Shown here: one piece after another, positions 55,739-64,000 of the stretch
Numbering within the stretch: position 1 is the stretch's first letter
Layout of the letters: each line of letters begins with the position of its first letter
From: Tretioscincus oriximinensis
Lineage: Eukaryota > Chordata > Lepidosauria > Squamata > Gymnophthalmidae
DNA: 64,000 nucleotides
Reading direction: 5' to 3'
Assembly: GCA_022410635.1 (NCBI GenBank)
Contig: JAJVDF010000016.1
Coordinates: 4,148,161 to 4,212,160, forward strand
Notes under the pieces: model-generated
Seen by the model: only the letters and a program-made list of their open reading frames with translations
The model's database searches: none
Told to the model about the DNA's origin: nothing
Made by a program: the position numbers and the translations under genes

Positions 55739-57083
55739 TGTCTGTGATCCCCGATGTGATTCTGGTCAGGCACGTGTTCGTCGTGGTGGTGCTAGTCAGG
55801 CAAAATACGTTATCCGTGGTCTTTGTATTCGTGACGTCCTTTCGGGAGTCGAGTGCGCACTCTTCTAGACTACTGGTAAGAATAGAAGTGAAACAAATAC
55901 ATGGGTGGGGTTAAGTCTAAAGGTGTAGACGCAGGGTCAGGGATGGTGATCCAGGCGGTCAAGGTAGGGATGCGGTTTCTGGAAGAAACCGATCCAGGCA
56001 ATTCAGTATGTGAGAAAAAACTGAGGAAGTTTTTTCTCAAGGTCTTCGCCGGGTCTCCGTGGTTCCAGGAGGCTCTAGAGCAAAGGAACCTAGAAAATTA
56101 TCTCGAGGGATTGTTTAGTGCAGCGGATGACTGGAAAAGGGTGGGTATGGATTTGTTTCGCAGATCCAAAGTCAAGGAAGACCTCTGGTTCACTTGGCAA
56201 GTATTCCTCAGGGCGATTTAAAAGCGGGAACCCCTGAGGAATCCCTCAGGATATGGGGACATCCCAGGAAAAAAAGTCCCAGTAAATGGGTTGGACCCTA
56301 GAGGTAGCGATCCGAAGGAGGGTACGGAGGCCCAAGGGAGCGCTCTGGGAGGAGGTATAGGGAAACCCCGCAAAGGTTTTAAGCCCATCGCCACCTGTGT
56401 CGCTTCCGTGCCATCTGTACAGCCGCCCACTGTACAAGGGGCTGAAGCGGCACGGCCAGCCAAAGCAGACGTTTCGGCTGGAAAGGGCGATGTGAAAGGA
56501 GCAGTAGCGCAAGGATTAATTGACTCCACGCAACAGGGAGAGAACATCTTAGATGCAGATCGGGCCCTTGGGGGACCCACAGCATCCCCAGTTGTAGAAG
56601 TCACCACCAGAGATGGGGAGGGTAGGTATGCCACTGTAAATGGCCAGCCAGATACCCCTCTGCTTTTCCCAGGTCCTGGAAGGTAATAGTTTTACCATGG
56701 GTCAAGTAAGGGTCAATCTTGTATTTTGCAACCTTGCCATATTTGGCATTTCCTGACACAGGCTGCACCTTGTTTGGGAGGAGAGAAACACGTCACACAG
56801 GTGTCACTACCTGGGCACACCTCCGGTCCACCCGAAACCACACCTTTGTGCAACCCCTTCTGACATCACTAATTTGATCCATGCCTTCTGTTTCTGGAGT
56901 CAATAAAAACCTCTGCACAGTGATGCTCTGGAGTGTCTCATTACCCATGAGCCTCCTGGATTGCTTCTCAACCTACGTTTATGGCCTCTGTGTGAATTAC
57001 TTTACACATGTCTGTATACTGTGGATCCAGCTGCCTTAGACAAGCTAAGGAGCTTAATAACGTGGTAAGCGAACCCCCGTTAC
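55739..57083 (+). mobile_element. Endogenous retrovirus 3' LTR, ~1.35 kb
   Basis: It begins TGTCTGTG after the polypurine tract. The last ~345 bp (56740-57083) matches the solo LTR at 3405-3785 and carries 'gagtcaataaaaacc' (AATAAA at 56902-56907). The expected 3' terminus ('attgcctaaca' in the solo copy) is replaced by a hAT fragment. U3 is unusually long and contains the frame at 55901-56686. Upstream of that frame, 'cgtgttcgtcgtggtggtgc' and 'gtgacgtcctttcgggagtc' are CG-rich, with a CRE-like TGACGTC. Confidence 0.65.
55901..56686 (+). pseudogene. Retroviral U3-located frame with N-terminal MGG; matrix-like, function unknown
   Basis: A single frame runs from ATG at 55901 to a stop after 56686, broken by one in-frame TAA at 56219-56221. 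It opens MGGVKSKG, a plausible N-myristoylation site. The first 106 codons have alternating charged and aromatic residues ('FFLKVF', 'SPWFQEAL', 'DDWKRVGMDLF', 'WFTWQVFL') that recall betaretroviral Gag matrix domains. The second part is Pro/Ala/Gly-rich and low in hydrophobics, as in linker regions of Gag or in accessory proteins. Its place, downstream of env and the polypurine tract and inside the presumptive U3, is where MMTV sag or lentiviral nef lie. Identity with any of these is not claimed. Alternatives: a rearranged gag start, or an LTR-encoded accessory gene. Confidence 0.5.
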
Positions 57084-57087
57084 GTAC

Positions 57088-57325
57088 CCCTCCGAAATTG
57101 TTGCCCAAGAAATCCACAAAGCACATGATAATTTTTTGAAATATGTGAGAAATTTCAGAAGTGCGCAAGAAATTTTCAAAGTGCATGAGAAATTTGCATT
57201 TTTATTTTTATTTACTGAGGGGAGGGGTGCCTTTGGGAGCTGGCCCTGGTTGCCAGAGACACCTAGTGGTGGTGCAGTTATTTTCTTTTAAAAATGTATA
57301 TATTTATTTTTCATCAGCAAAAAAT
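57088..57325 (+). mobile_element. hAT family A long form fragment, truncating the LTR
   Basis: 57088-57294 repeats 53585-53790 with about one mismatch, ending with 'cctagtggtggtgcagttat' and 'tttcttttaaaaat'. The following 'tttttcatcagcaaaaaatg' to 57325 resembles 61800-61815. The left terminus is missing. Confidence 0.78.
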
Positions 57326-57500
57326 GGGCCTCCAGGTGAGTCATAGGATAAGATAGCCCAATAGGAGCTGCTTTGTCTATGGTTACTATAGTAACACCTG
57401 TAAACTGAATCTGTTACATCAGAATGCTTGAAAAATGACAGGTGGGGTTGCTGGAGCAACAGTCCACAGCCAAGCCAGCAGCCCAGAGGGTGGGGGAAGC
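57326..57500. repeat. Direct-repeat module 2 (first part)
   Basis: It matches 55160-55335, including GTTACTATAGTAAC and 'gacaggtggggttgctggag'. The remainder of the module continues at 57882-57927 after about 380 bp of extra sequence. Confidence 0.85.
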
Positions 57501-58870
57501 CCCAGGGAGAGGCAGCATGAACGGGTTGGTGCGTGAACGGACGCATCGCTTATTGGGCAAGCAGGTTATTCCCCCTCTGACTGTGAGGGTCCAGCCACCT
57601 GGCACTCTCGGGGGGGGGGGGGGGGCAGCGGTTGCGATATGACATAGGCAACCACGGATGCCAGGATTCTGGGTCTGCCCAAGACAAATCTGGGCCACCA
57701 GTGCCCCACATTCGATGTAGGCAGCCCAGAAACATTTGGGTGTGCCTACATCAGGTCTGGGTTATAGGCTATAGAGCACATGGGCTACATCTGTGTTGCA
57801 ACACAGCACACAGGCTGCACCCATGTTCTATATGTGATGTAAGTAGCCCCTGGCACTTCTAGGACTGCTTGCATCACATCTGGCACAGAGGGGAATGGAT
57901 TGAGAAAGGCAGAAGGGTGGGAAGTGGCTAGGGAAGTTCCTGGACTGCAATCCTACTGGTAGGACTAAGGGTTTGGAGCCCCCTAGACTGGAACCATCAG
58001 GAAAAGGGAACCCAAACCAAAGTGGAAGTTTCCTACTGCTCCAGTAAGGTCCCAGGGGTAGGGCCAAGGGTCTGTAGATCCTTTGCCTGGAACCATCAGG
58101 AGTTGAACCTTAATCAAAAGGAAGCTTCCTAAGGCTCCTATAAATTTCATGGTTCCTGGGTAGGGCCAAGGGTCTGTAGATCCTCTGCCTGGAACCATCA
58201 GGAAAACTGGACCTTAATGATAGAAGCTGGATATAATCCAGAGTAGCATAGAGAAAAAAGCCTGAGGAGGTCCCTGGGAAGAGGCCAGTCATCCAACTGG
58301 GACCTTCCTCGTGCTTTTACCAGCCTTTTGCGCCCCTTTTGGCTGTGCACATTTTTGTTGGTGCTGCCATCTTGAAGTACGATGCTGTAAGTGCATGGAT
58401 ATCTGAGCTTCAGGGGCTGCCTGTGTCAGATCCATGCCATGGGTCCGCAACCCATACTATGCCCATGTCTAAGTTCTGACATTGGCAGTCCTCGAAGCCC
58501 AGTTATGTCAGATCTGAGATGCAGGTGCAGTTGGCTTTACATAGAAATGCATAGGGCAGGCCTGAGGAGCTCCTCCTTCCTGAATTCCTGATTATGGGGC
58601 TGCTTATGTCGAATCTGATCTGTCAGTGCCCCACATTTGACGTAGACAGCCCCAGCTACAGAGCACACACTGAAATCAGTTATGAGGCAGACAGGCTTCC
58701 TTTTCTGAGGCAGTGCTTTTACTTCAAGCCAGCTTTATCCTTATCCCACATCTGATGCATGCAGACCAGAAGTGTCTGGGGCTGCCTACATCACAATCAA
58801 GCTGCATCCATGCGCTGGATCTGATGTAGGCAGCCTCATGTGCATCTGGCATGGCTTGCCTCATATCTCA
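57501..58870. repeat. Minisatellite-like domain with ~100-bp units and a short reiterated motif
   Basis: The word 'ctggaaccatcagga' recurs at about 57988, 58088 and 58189, marking three tandem ~100-bp units (57935-58235) with 'agggccaagggtctgtagat'. Across 57640-58870 a shorter motif like 'ggctgcctacatca.atctgg' occurs many times in both orientations. A poly-G run of about 14 lies at 57611-57624. Open frames here reflect the repeats. Confidence 0.75.
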
Positions 58871-59764
58871 TGCAATAAGGGCAGGGCCTGTGGGTAGCTG
58901 AGGTGGGGAGGGGGCAGTGGGCTTCCCACATTTCCCCAGATTCCCAAAGTGTTCTTGGAAATGAGGAATCAGCAGGAATCCTGCAAAACTACAGCTGGCT
59001 TGGGGCAGTGAAAATCACTTGTTTCCTATTGCTACTTTTATCTTCCCTCTTCAAACTGATCTCATTTGCACCTGCTCATGCATGGGGAATCTAATAGCCT
59101 TGCAGAGACAAAAGATGTATTGGTCTTGCATGCTGGAGGAGAGCCTATTTGGACAAGGTCCTCGTATCACTATCAAGATAGACAGCCTGAAATTTCCTTT
59201 GATGAATCTATTAACTTCAATTTGAAGACTGAGCCTCTGCTATTCCTCTACCCTGATTTCTCTACTTAGGCTGTGTTCAGGCAACTGAAAGAGATGCTCC
59301 CTGGAAAAATTAGAGGACACCAGACAATTTACCCCTGCATACACCTTAGTGCATATCAAAGCCTTGGAAGATTCTCCATCCCCAGATGAGACACCATAAA
59401 ACCAGACTGCGTGGGAAATCCAGCCAATTGCAAGATCTGTACAAATTCTGTAAGCAGGCCCATATTTGGGGTGTCTCATGCCCCTGTGCCGTAAATCCTC
59501 CCCTCAAGTGCTGGGAGCCCAAAAGTCACAGATACTTGAAGACATTTGAATTCTTGTAGGGACCACACTATTTTAACTCTTCATTATTTTTAATTTTTTT
59601 TCTGGGTGGGAGCTACTGTCCCCAAATTCTCACACCCACTGCCATTTCCCTGGACTCTGCAAGCCCCCCAAAGGCTAATGCCCTTGTGTGCTACAAAGTA
59701 GAGAACCATGTGAGTATTTTTGTGCCCTCCTAGTGAAGTTTTTTCCACATAAAATCAGGTTAGA
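58871..59764. other. Unclassified DNA, no gene seen
   Basis: Nothing recognised with confidence. It may continue the repeat domain on the left. Confidence 0.3.
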
Positions 59765-60490
59765 ACTTTGCAATTTTAGGGACTGTCATTAGGATTAAAT
59801 AAAATGAAATACCTGGAGTTCTGGATCTACAAAGGACCAAGGAAAATACTTATGGGAAATTATTTTTAAAAATCTAGAAACAAATAAAGAATTTAAAAAA
59901 TGGAAGAATTTTTCCTCAATTCCATCTGAAATCCCAAGTAAGATTTTAAATGTAAATTATTAAAGGAATAAATGGCTCGTAACAAACAAAATGGAAAGAG
60001 GCTGGGGTATCCCTGACTTCCATATGTATCATGATGCCTTTGAAATAGAGAAAATGCTTTCCAAGAAAAAATGGGTGGAAATAGAAAAACATCTTAATAA
60101 CTTGAATAAGAAATAAATTATGTCTACAAATTGGAACACGAGAGGAGAGGAAGTTGGAAGAACCATTGAAGTCAATGAAAATTTGGAAAAAAGGAAGATG
60201 AAATTGATCAGGGATAGTGATTGTAAATTGGCCACTACTAGAAAAAATAATCAAAACGAAGATTAAAAATATGGAAAGAAAGGTGGATACAAAGACTAGA
60301 ACATTTATACAAAAACAAAGGAGAGTCGTAGGACTTAACCATCCCACTATATATAAGAAATTGGTTGCAGGCAAGAGCAATCAGAGAATATATCAATAAA
60401 AATACTCTAAAAGAGAGGATAAGTGAAGCAGATTCTAATTTTGAAAAGATAATTAGGAAAGGGCTTAACCTGGAAAAGAAGATGATGGGT
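59765..60490 (+). mobile_element. L1-type ORF2 post-RT region, 5' part
   Basis: Plus-strand pieces include 'KRLGYP' and 'FHMYHDAFEIEKMLSKKKW' (the GG.G.P.l..Y..A pattern after the reverse transcriptase) and, in other frames, 'QARAIREYINKNTLKERI' and 'IIRKGLNLEKKMMGD'. Several frameshifts. It continues at 61084 after a solo LTR. Confidence 0.7.
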
Positions 60491-60495
60491 GACAT

Positions 60496-61083
60496 TGTCA
60501 TGAATCACAAGTTGAAGGAATCTGCACTCCTTCTATGCTGCCTAGCAACTTCTCCAAGAAATTTACTGAGACTAGGCAGCAATCCAAACCTGGTGTGGGG
60601 AACAGACCTTATCTGTGCCATGCCTAATTCATTCTTGTGATCTGCACACAAGCTCACACCAGAGGGAAAAATACAAACACAGAGAATAGTCAAAACTAAC
60701 TGACGTCAGAGATAGGAAGAAAGCCAGAAGTGTCCAAAACATTTCAAGGTCAACACATGCCAAGAAAGCTATCAGGAAAGCTGGATACACTGACACCAAA
60801 CACACAAGTTGACTCCAGCAAATGCTGGCAGGCTTGGGATGGTTTAACTAGCATCTTCAGCTTGCTGTCGCAGCACTTTTTGCAAAAGAAGCCGGGATCT
60901 CCTAAGCTCCACCTGTTGCTTTCTGCCTGATAGAAACTCTTTAACCTATCCAGCCTGGAACTTTCCCCTTGCTCTTCCTCCTGTTCAGTCTCTGGGGAAG
61001 CACCTAGCTGCAGGGCCAGGTGTGTCTGCTGGGAGGCTTCCTCAAGCTCTGAGAAAGAATCCTCCTCCAGTCTGGCCATGACA
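60496..61083. mobile_element. Solo LTR with perfect 5-bp TSD, inside L1
   Basis: A 588-bp block starts TGTCATGA and ends GCCATGACA, a perfect 7-bp terminal inverted repeat (TGTCATG/CATGACA) with canonical TG...CA. It is flanked on both sides by GACAT (60491-60495 and 61084-61088), and removing it rejoins L1 sequence. No internal retroviral sequence is present, so it is a solo LTR left by recombination. It differs from the LTR at 55739. No AATAAA was seen on the plus strand; orientation and family are unknown. Confidence 0.9.
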
Positions 61084-61475
61084 GACATTTATAAACATTT
61101 AAGTCCAGCAAAGAAGGAAATGATAGAGAAATTAACCACATTATGGGAGGAAGCCTTTTCAGTGGACAGAGAAGAACTAACAGCAATCAATGACACTATA
61201 AAAGAAAAAGTGAATAATTTAAAAGACACCAAAAAGAAAATATTGCTTAGATGGGATAGATTGCCTTGCCAATTACCACATTACGTACTAATATGGGAAA
61301 GAATTGATGGCACAGTGCAGGGCCAGAGGTACTTATAACAATAGCAGTAGATTTAAGGAATTGAAGATTATACAATGGAGGAAATGTGTAGAAAATAAGA
61401 CTATGTAAAGAGAAAGAAGGGTTAGGGGCCACTTGGAAAGGAAGCTAGGGGGTGAGGCAGGAAAAATGAAACTAA
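61084..61475 (+). mobile_element. L1-type ORF2 fragment, 3' part
   Basis: The frame 61078-61338 reads 'YKHLSPAKKEMIEKLTTLWE', then 'AINDTIKEKVNNLKDTKKK', lysine-rich and L1-like, then a degenerate A/G-rich tail with 'aaactaagattaacattc' to about 61475. It continues the L1 of 59765-60490. Confidence 0.65.
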
Positions 61476-61490
61476 GATTAACATTCCAAT

Positions 61491-61912
61491 TAGACTGACC
61501 AGATTTTCTGAGGCCCAAACTGGGACAATTAATATTCATGCTAATTTGCATATTCATGAAAATACAAATCACCCATCAACATGCATTCCCCTCCGAAATC
61601 CCTGTCCGAGAAATCAATGAAGCACATGAAAATTCTTCAAAATGCGCAAGAAATCCGCAATGTGCGCAAGAAATTTTCAAAGTGCATAAGAAATTTGCTT
61701 TTTTTTTTTTACTGAAGGGAGGGTCCCTTCAGGAGTTGGTCCCATTTACCAGAGCCCTTTAGTGGTGGTGCAGTGATTTTTCTTTTTTTAAAAAATATTT
61801 TTCCTCAGCAAAAAAATAGGGAAATTGTTCTCCCCAACCCCCCTGGGTGGGTGGAATAGATGCCCCAAAACCAGGTTTTCCCCTCCCCAAATGAGTCATC
61901 TGGGCAGCTTAT
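61491..61912 (+). mobile_element. hAT family A, long form with both ends
   Basis: It starts TAGACTGACCAGATTTTCTG and ends 'gagtcatctgggcagctta', imperfect inverted repeats. Interior order: 'cccaaactgggacaattaat', 'catcaacatgcattcccctc', three 'gcgcaagaaat' units, poly-T, 'ccctttagtggtggtgcagt', then the fold-back-like 'cctcagcaaaaaaatag' and 'gccccaaaaccaggttttcc'. It shows how the long form joins the modules also seen in the short fold-backs. About 422 bp, no transposase. Confidence 0.83.
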
Positions 61913-62006
61913 CTACAATGCATTAAATGTGTTCTAATATCCCTACAATGCATAACAAGTCTATGCAAACAGGGCCTACGTTTAAATTAAAAAGGTTCAG
62001 TTCAAG

Positions 62007-62105
62007 TAAGGTTGCTATATGTCCCAGGAAGGCAGAACATTCCTGGTTTGGGGGACTAAAATATAGTCCCTTCTGGGTTTTAAGTGAAAATCCCCGATTT
62101 TTACA
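62007..62105 (+). mobile_element. Fragment of the 40028-type hAT element
   Basis: 'taaggttgctatatgtccca', 'ggtttgggggactaaaatat' and 'agtccct.ctgggttttaag' match the first ~100 bp of 40028-40550, including its terminus. The rest is missing. Confidence 0.78.
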
Positions 62106-62746
62106 CCACAATAACATTAATTCTTGGCAAAGGAACTCTGAAAGACTCCAAACTTAAGGCACCCCCGAATGAAGCTGCTTAGGATTTTTTTGTACAGGCT
62201 TGTTAAAGTGCTTTAAGGAGCCCATTATACCACATTGTGTGTAAGGGGATAGTGTTGACAATACATTAGAAATATGTGTAACAACACCTACTAATGATAA
62301 TTAGAAGCAGCATGTTTGCATGTAGAGCAAATCTTGCAGTGAAGGAAAAATGAGGTTACGCGTCAGCTGGGAGTCCAAAGTGAAGTTTCCAAGCCTTCTC
62401 CAAACTCAGGCTGCATCCCCATTAAGGATATTTATTGAGTTGCCAGCAACATCATGTAGAATTTGCCCCTTTTACTTACAAAAGTTCATCCATCTATTTG
62501 CTAAAATGGCCCATTGTCACGGTTTTTCTGTTTGCTGATTTTTTTCTGGTTTTTTCATCGGAAAGAAAGCTTCAGTGGGGGCTTCCTTACGAGGCTTTAG
62601 ATCTTGCTGTAAAAAGCCCATTGGTTCCCTGCAAGTGCAGCAATGACTTCTGGGGCTTGTGATGTCATAAGAATGCCAGGATTTAATGAGGACAGAGAAG
62701 GAACTGTGAGGAGCATTGGAGGTAAGTGGAGATGTACTTGCAAATA
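62106..62746. other. Unclassified DNA, no gene seen
   Basis: Nothing recognised with confidence. Confidence 0.3.
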
Positions 62747-62979
62747 CAGGGTGCTTCAAAAAAATGTATACACACTTTGAACTTCCATAGAAAATTTATT
62801 TACTGTTCTACAAAGTTAAATTTCAGGAAATTAGAAAGCTTAAAGTCCAATGTAAATAAAATGTAAATAACAAATATTAATACTGTTCAAATCGGGAAAT
62901 CCTGAAATTTAACTTTGTAGAACAGTAAATAAATTTTCTATCGAAGTTCAAAGTGTGTATACATTTTTGAAGCACCCTG
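62747..62979. mobile_element. Tc1/mariner-type palindromic MITE with TA target
   Basis: Ends CAGGGTGCTTCAAAAA and the inverse, flanked by TA at 62745-62746 and 62980-62981. Arms of about 90 bp ('tgtatacacactttgaactt', 'aaatttatttactgttctac', 'aaagttaaatttcagg') pair almost perfectly around a ~50-bp centre. 233 bp, non-autonomous. Confidence 0.9.
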
Positions 62980-63049
62980 TATGTTGTTTTGATTTTAAAA
63001 GAAATATGTGATTTTAAACTTATAATGGGAAAGCAGCCTTAGCCTTTTG

Positions 63050-63325
63050 ATTCAACAACTGTTTGCATTTCAGTATTTGGATGGCTCTGAGTAGAGCTTC
63101 AAACTCTATTGGGGAAAATGTTACCATTCGCACCTGAACACAGAGGCAGGATAGATGTGAATTGGGTGCAGTATGTATTTGAACATCATGTGAACAGTGG
63201 TTTGGCATTTACACAGCAACACACTTTATTCCACTTCTAATATGTCCCATATCTAGCTCCAAATTTGTGTGACTGCAGTTCATCCACCTCAATTAAAATG
63301 CTTTAAGGCTGGTACAGAAAAAAGT
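63050..63325. repeat. Unclassified interspersed repeat, copy 3
   Basis: The 3' part 'caaatttgtgtgactgcagt' and 'tcatccacctcaattaaaat' with 'gctttaaggctggtaca' matches 29425-29480. Preceding 'cacagcaacacactttattc' matches the other copies less well. No frame. Confidence 0.45.
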
Positions 63326-63499
63326 CATTATGTTCTTGGTTTAGATTAGGTCAAAGATTATGGGTTCTACTGCATTAGAAATCAAAACATAGTCTGTCAA
63401 GATTAAAAACAAGGCTTGAATCAGAGCTTTGCTGGTGTTTTTGCAGTCTCATTTTGCCAATTGCCAGTATTCATCTCAACAACAACATGCTTAGGTTTA

Positions 63500-63565
63500 G
63501 CAAAGGGGCTAGTAGCACTTAGAGACTAACAGTAGAAAAGTAGGTGGCATAAGCTTTCGTAGATA
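63500..63565 (-). mobile_element. Penelope-like element 3' end, minus orientation
   Basis: The plus strand reads 'aaaggggctagtagcactta', 'gagactaacagtagaaaagt' and 'aggtggcataagctttcgta', the inverse of the 3' terminus as at 25548. It lies immediately before the plus-oriented endonuclease frame. Confidence 0.75.
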
Positions 63566-63576
63566 CATCCATTTTC

Positions 63577-63861
63577 TGCCAATAATGCCCTTCAGCACTC
63601 TACATTGGGCAAACAGGACAGTCCCTTTGCCAGAGAATAAATGGACACAAATTAGATATTTGAAATGGCAACACACAGAAATCTGTTCCTGAACACTTCA
63701 ACCTCCCAAGGCATTCTACAGAAGACCCCAGAACTGCAATCCTTGAACAAAGAAATTACANAGGAAGANTTGAAAGAGAAGCAGCAGAATTGGAATATAT
63801 CCACAAGTTCCAGTACTTAACAGAGATAATGGGTTCTGGCCCATTTTATAATACCTGTTAA
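63577..63861 (+). pseudogene. Penelope-like GIY-YIG endonuclease domain, interrupted
   Basis: One frame (63577-63861) has 'CPSALYIGQTGQSLCQRING' containing the YIG half of the GIY-YIG motif, 'GHKLDI', then 'VPEHFNLPRH', 'RTAILEQRN' and 'YIHKFQYL'. In Penelope-like retroelements this domain follows the reverse transcriptase and cuts the target. Two in-frame stops (after Q near the start and after LDI) and ambiguous bases at 63761 and 63769 mark it as decayed. The reverse transcriptase is not present upstream; instead an inverted 3' end lies there. Confidence 0.85.
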
Positions 63862-64000
63862 GTATTTGATTGATTTACTATCAGCCAAATGCCTCTTACT
63901 GCTCCAGGCAATTGTTTTTTCACTTGAGAAGATTAGTTTCTGCTATTTTCTAACCTAGAGTTCATTGCCTTATCACATTTGCATGTGCTTTGTCATCTCC
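63862..64000. other. Window edge, no gene seen
   Basis: Nothing recognised. Confidence 0.4.

Noticed and set aside
55901..56221. Identification as lentiviral Nef because of the MGG start and position
   Set aside because: Only the first residues and the location are similar; the rest shows no Nef-like PxxP core or other landmark I can point to. A matrix-like or unknown accessory reading is preferred.
56218..56634. 138-codon minus-strand frame
   Set aside because: It is antisense to the plus-strand U3 frame in CG-rich sequence, with no independent motif.
57935..58235. Possible CRISPR-like array from regularly spaced repeats
   Set aside because: Units are ~100 bp without distinct spacers, the genome is vertebrate, and no cas genes exist; it is a minisatellite.

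Overview
This window looks like intergenic or intronic DNA from a squamate reptile (lizard or snake). No long open reading frame, rRNA or tRNA gene, or bacterial-style gene cluster is present; all frames longer than about 60 codons are scattered, short and interrupted. The squamate call rests on the repeat mix: tRNA-derived SINEs resembling Sauria SINEs with (CTT)n tails, a RTE/BovB LINE fragment, many CR1/L2-type LINE 3' ends, L1 ORF2 relics, Penelope-like GIY-YIG relics, a Tc1 relic and many hAT-type MITEs. Family names come from memory of motif patterns, not from a database search. No host protein-coding exon could be identified with confidence.

Layout. 1-5 kb: a microsatellite, a coding-looking but unidentified tract (1777-2504, minus), a hAT MITE with 8-bp target duplications (2452-2772), a solo retroviral LTR on the minus strand (3405-4075) and a SINE (4852-5010). 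5-10 kb: a SINE with an L2-like tail, L1 and L2 relics, hAT elements and a large fold-back (9465-9770). 10-30 kb: mostly unique AT-rich DNA with isolated CR1-like, BovB, L1, Penelope and mariner-MITE insertions. 30-37 kb: a Tc1 transposase relic next to a CR1-like 3' end, then a 1,735-bp unit present twice in tandem (32961-36430) that even shares its ambiguous bases. 37-45 kb: L1 and hAT nests, including a three-layer nest at 39.9-40.7 kb, and a fold-back at 43.9-44.7 kb. 46-51 kb: CR1-like LINEs in opposite orientations and two short perfect palindromes. 52-63 kb: the densest mobile DNA, with L1 fragments split by hAT elements, the 3' end of an endogenous retrovirus (Env transmembrane tail, polypurine tract, ~1.35-kb LTR), a minisatellite-like domain, a second L1 split by a solo LTR with perfect 5-bp target duplications, and a Penelope endonuclease relic at the right edge.

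The most unusual item is the retroviral 3' end. Downstream of the Env membrane anchor and the polypurine tract, inside what should be U3 of the LTR, lies a frame starting Met-Gly-Gly (55901-56686, one internal stop). It has a matrix-like first part and a Pro/Ala/Gly-rich second part. The related solo LTR at 3.4-4.1 kb appears to share the 3' part of this region. The sequence elsewhere reads as successive waves of transposons rather than as interacting genes.
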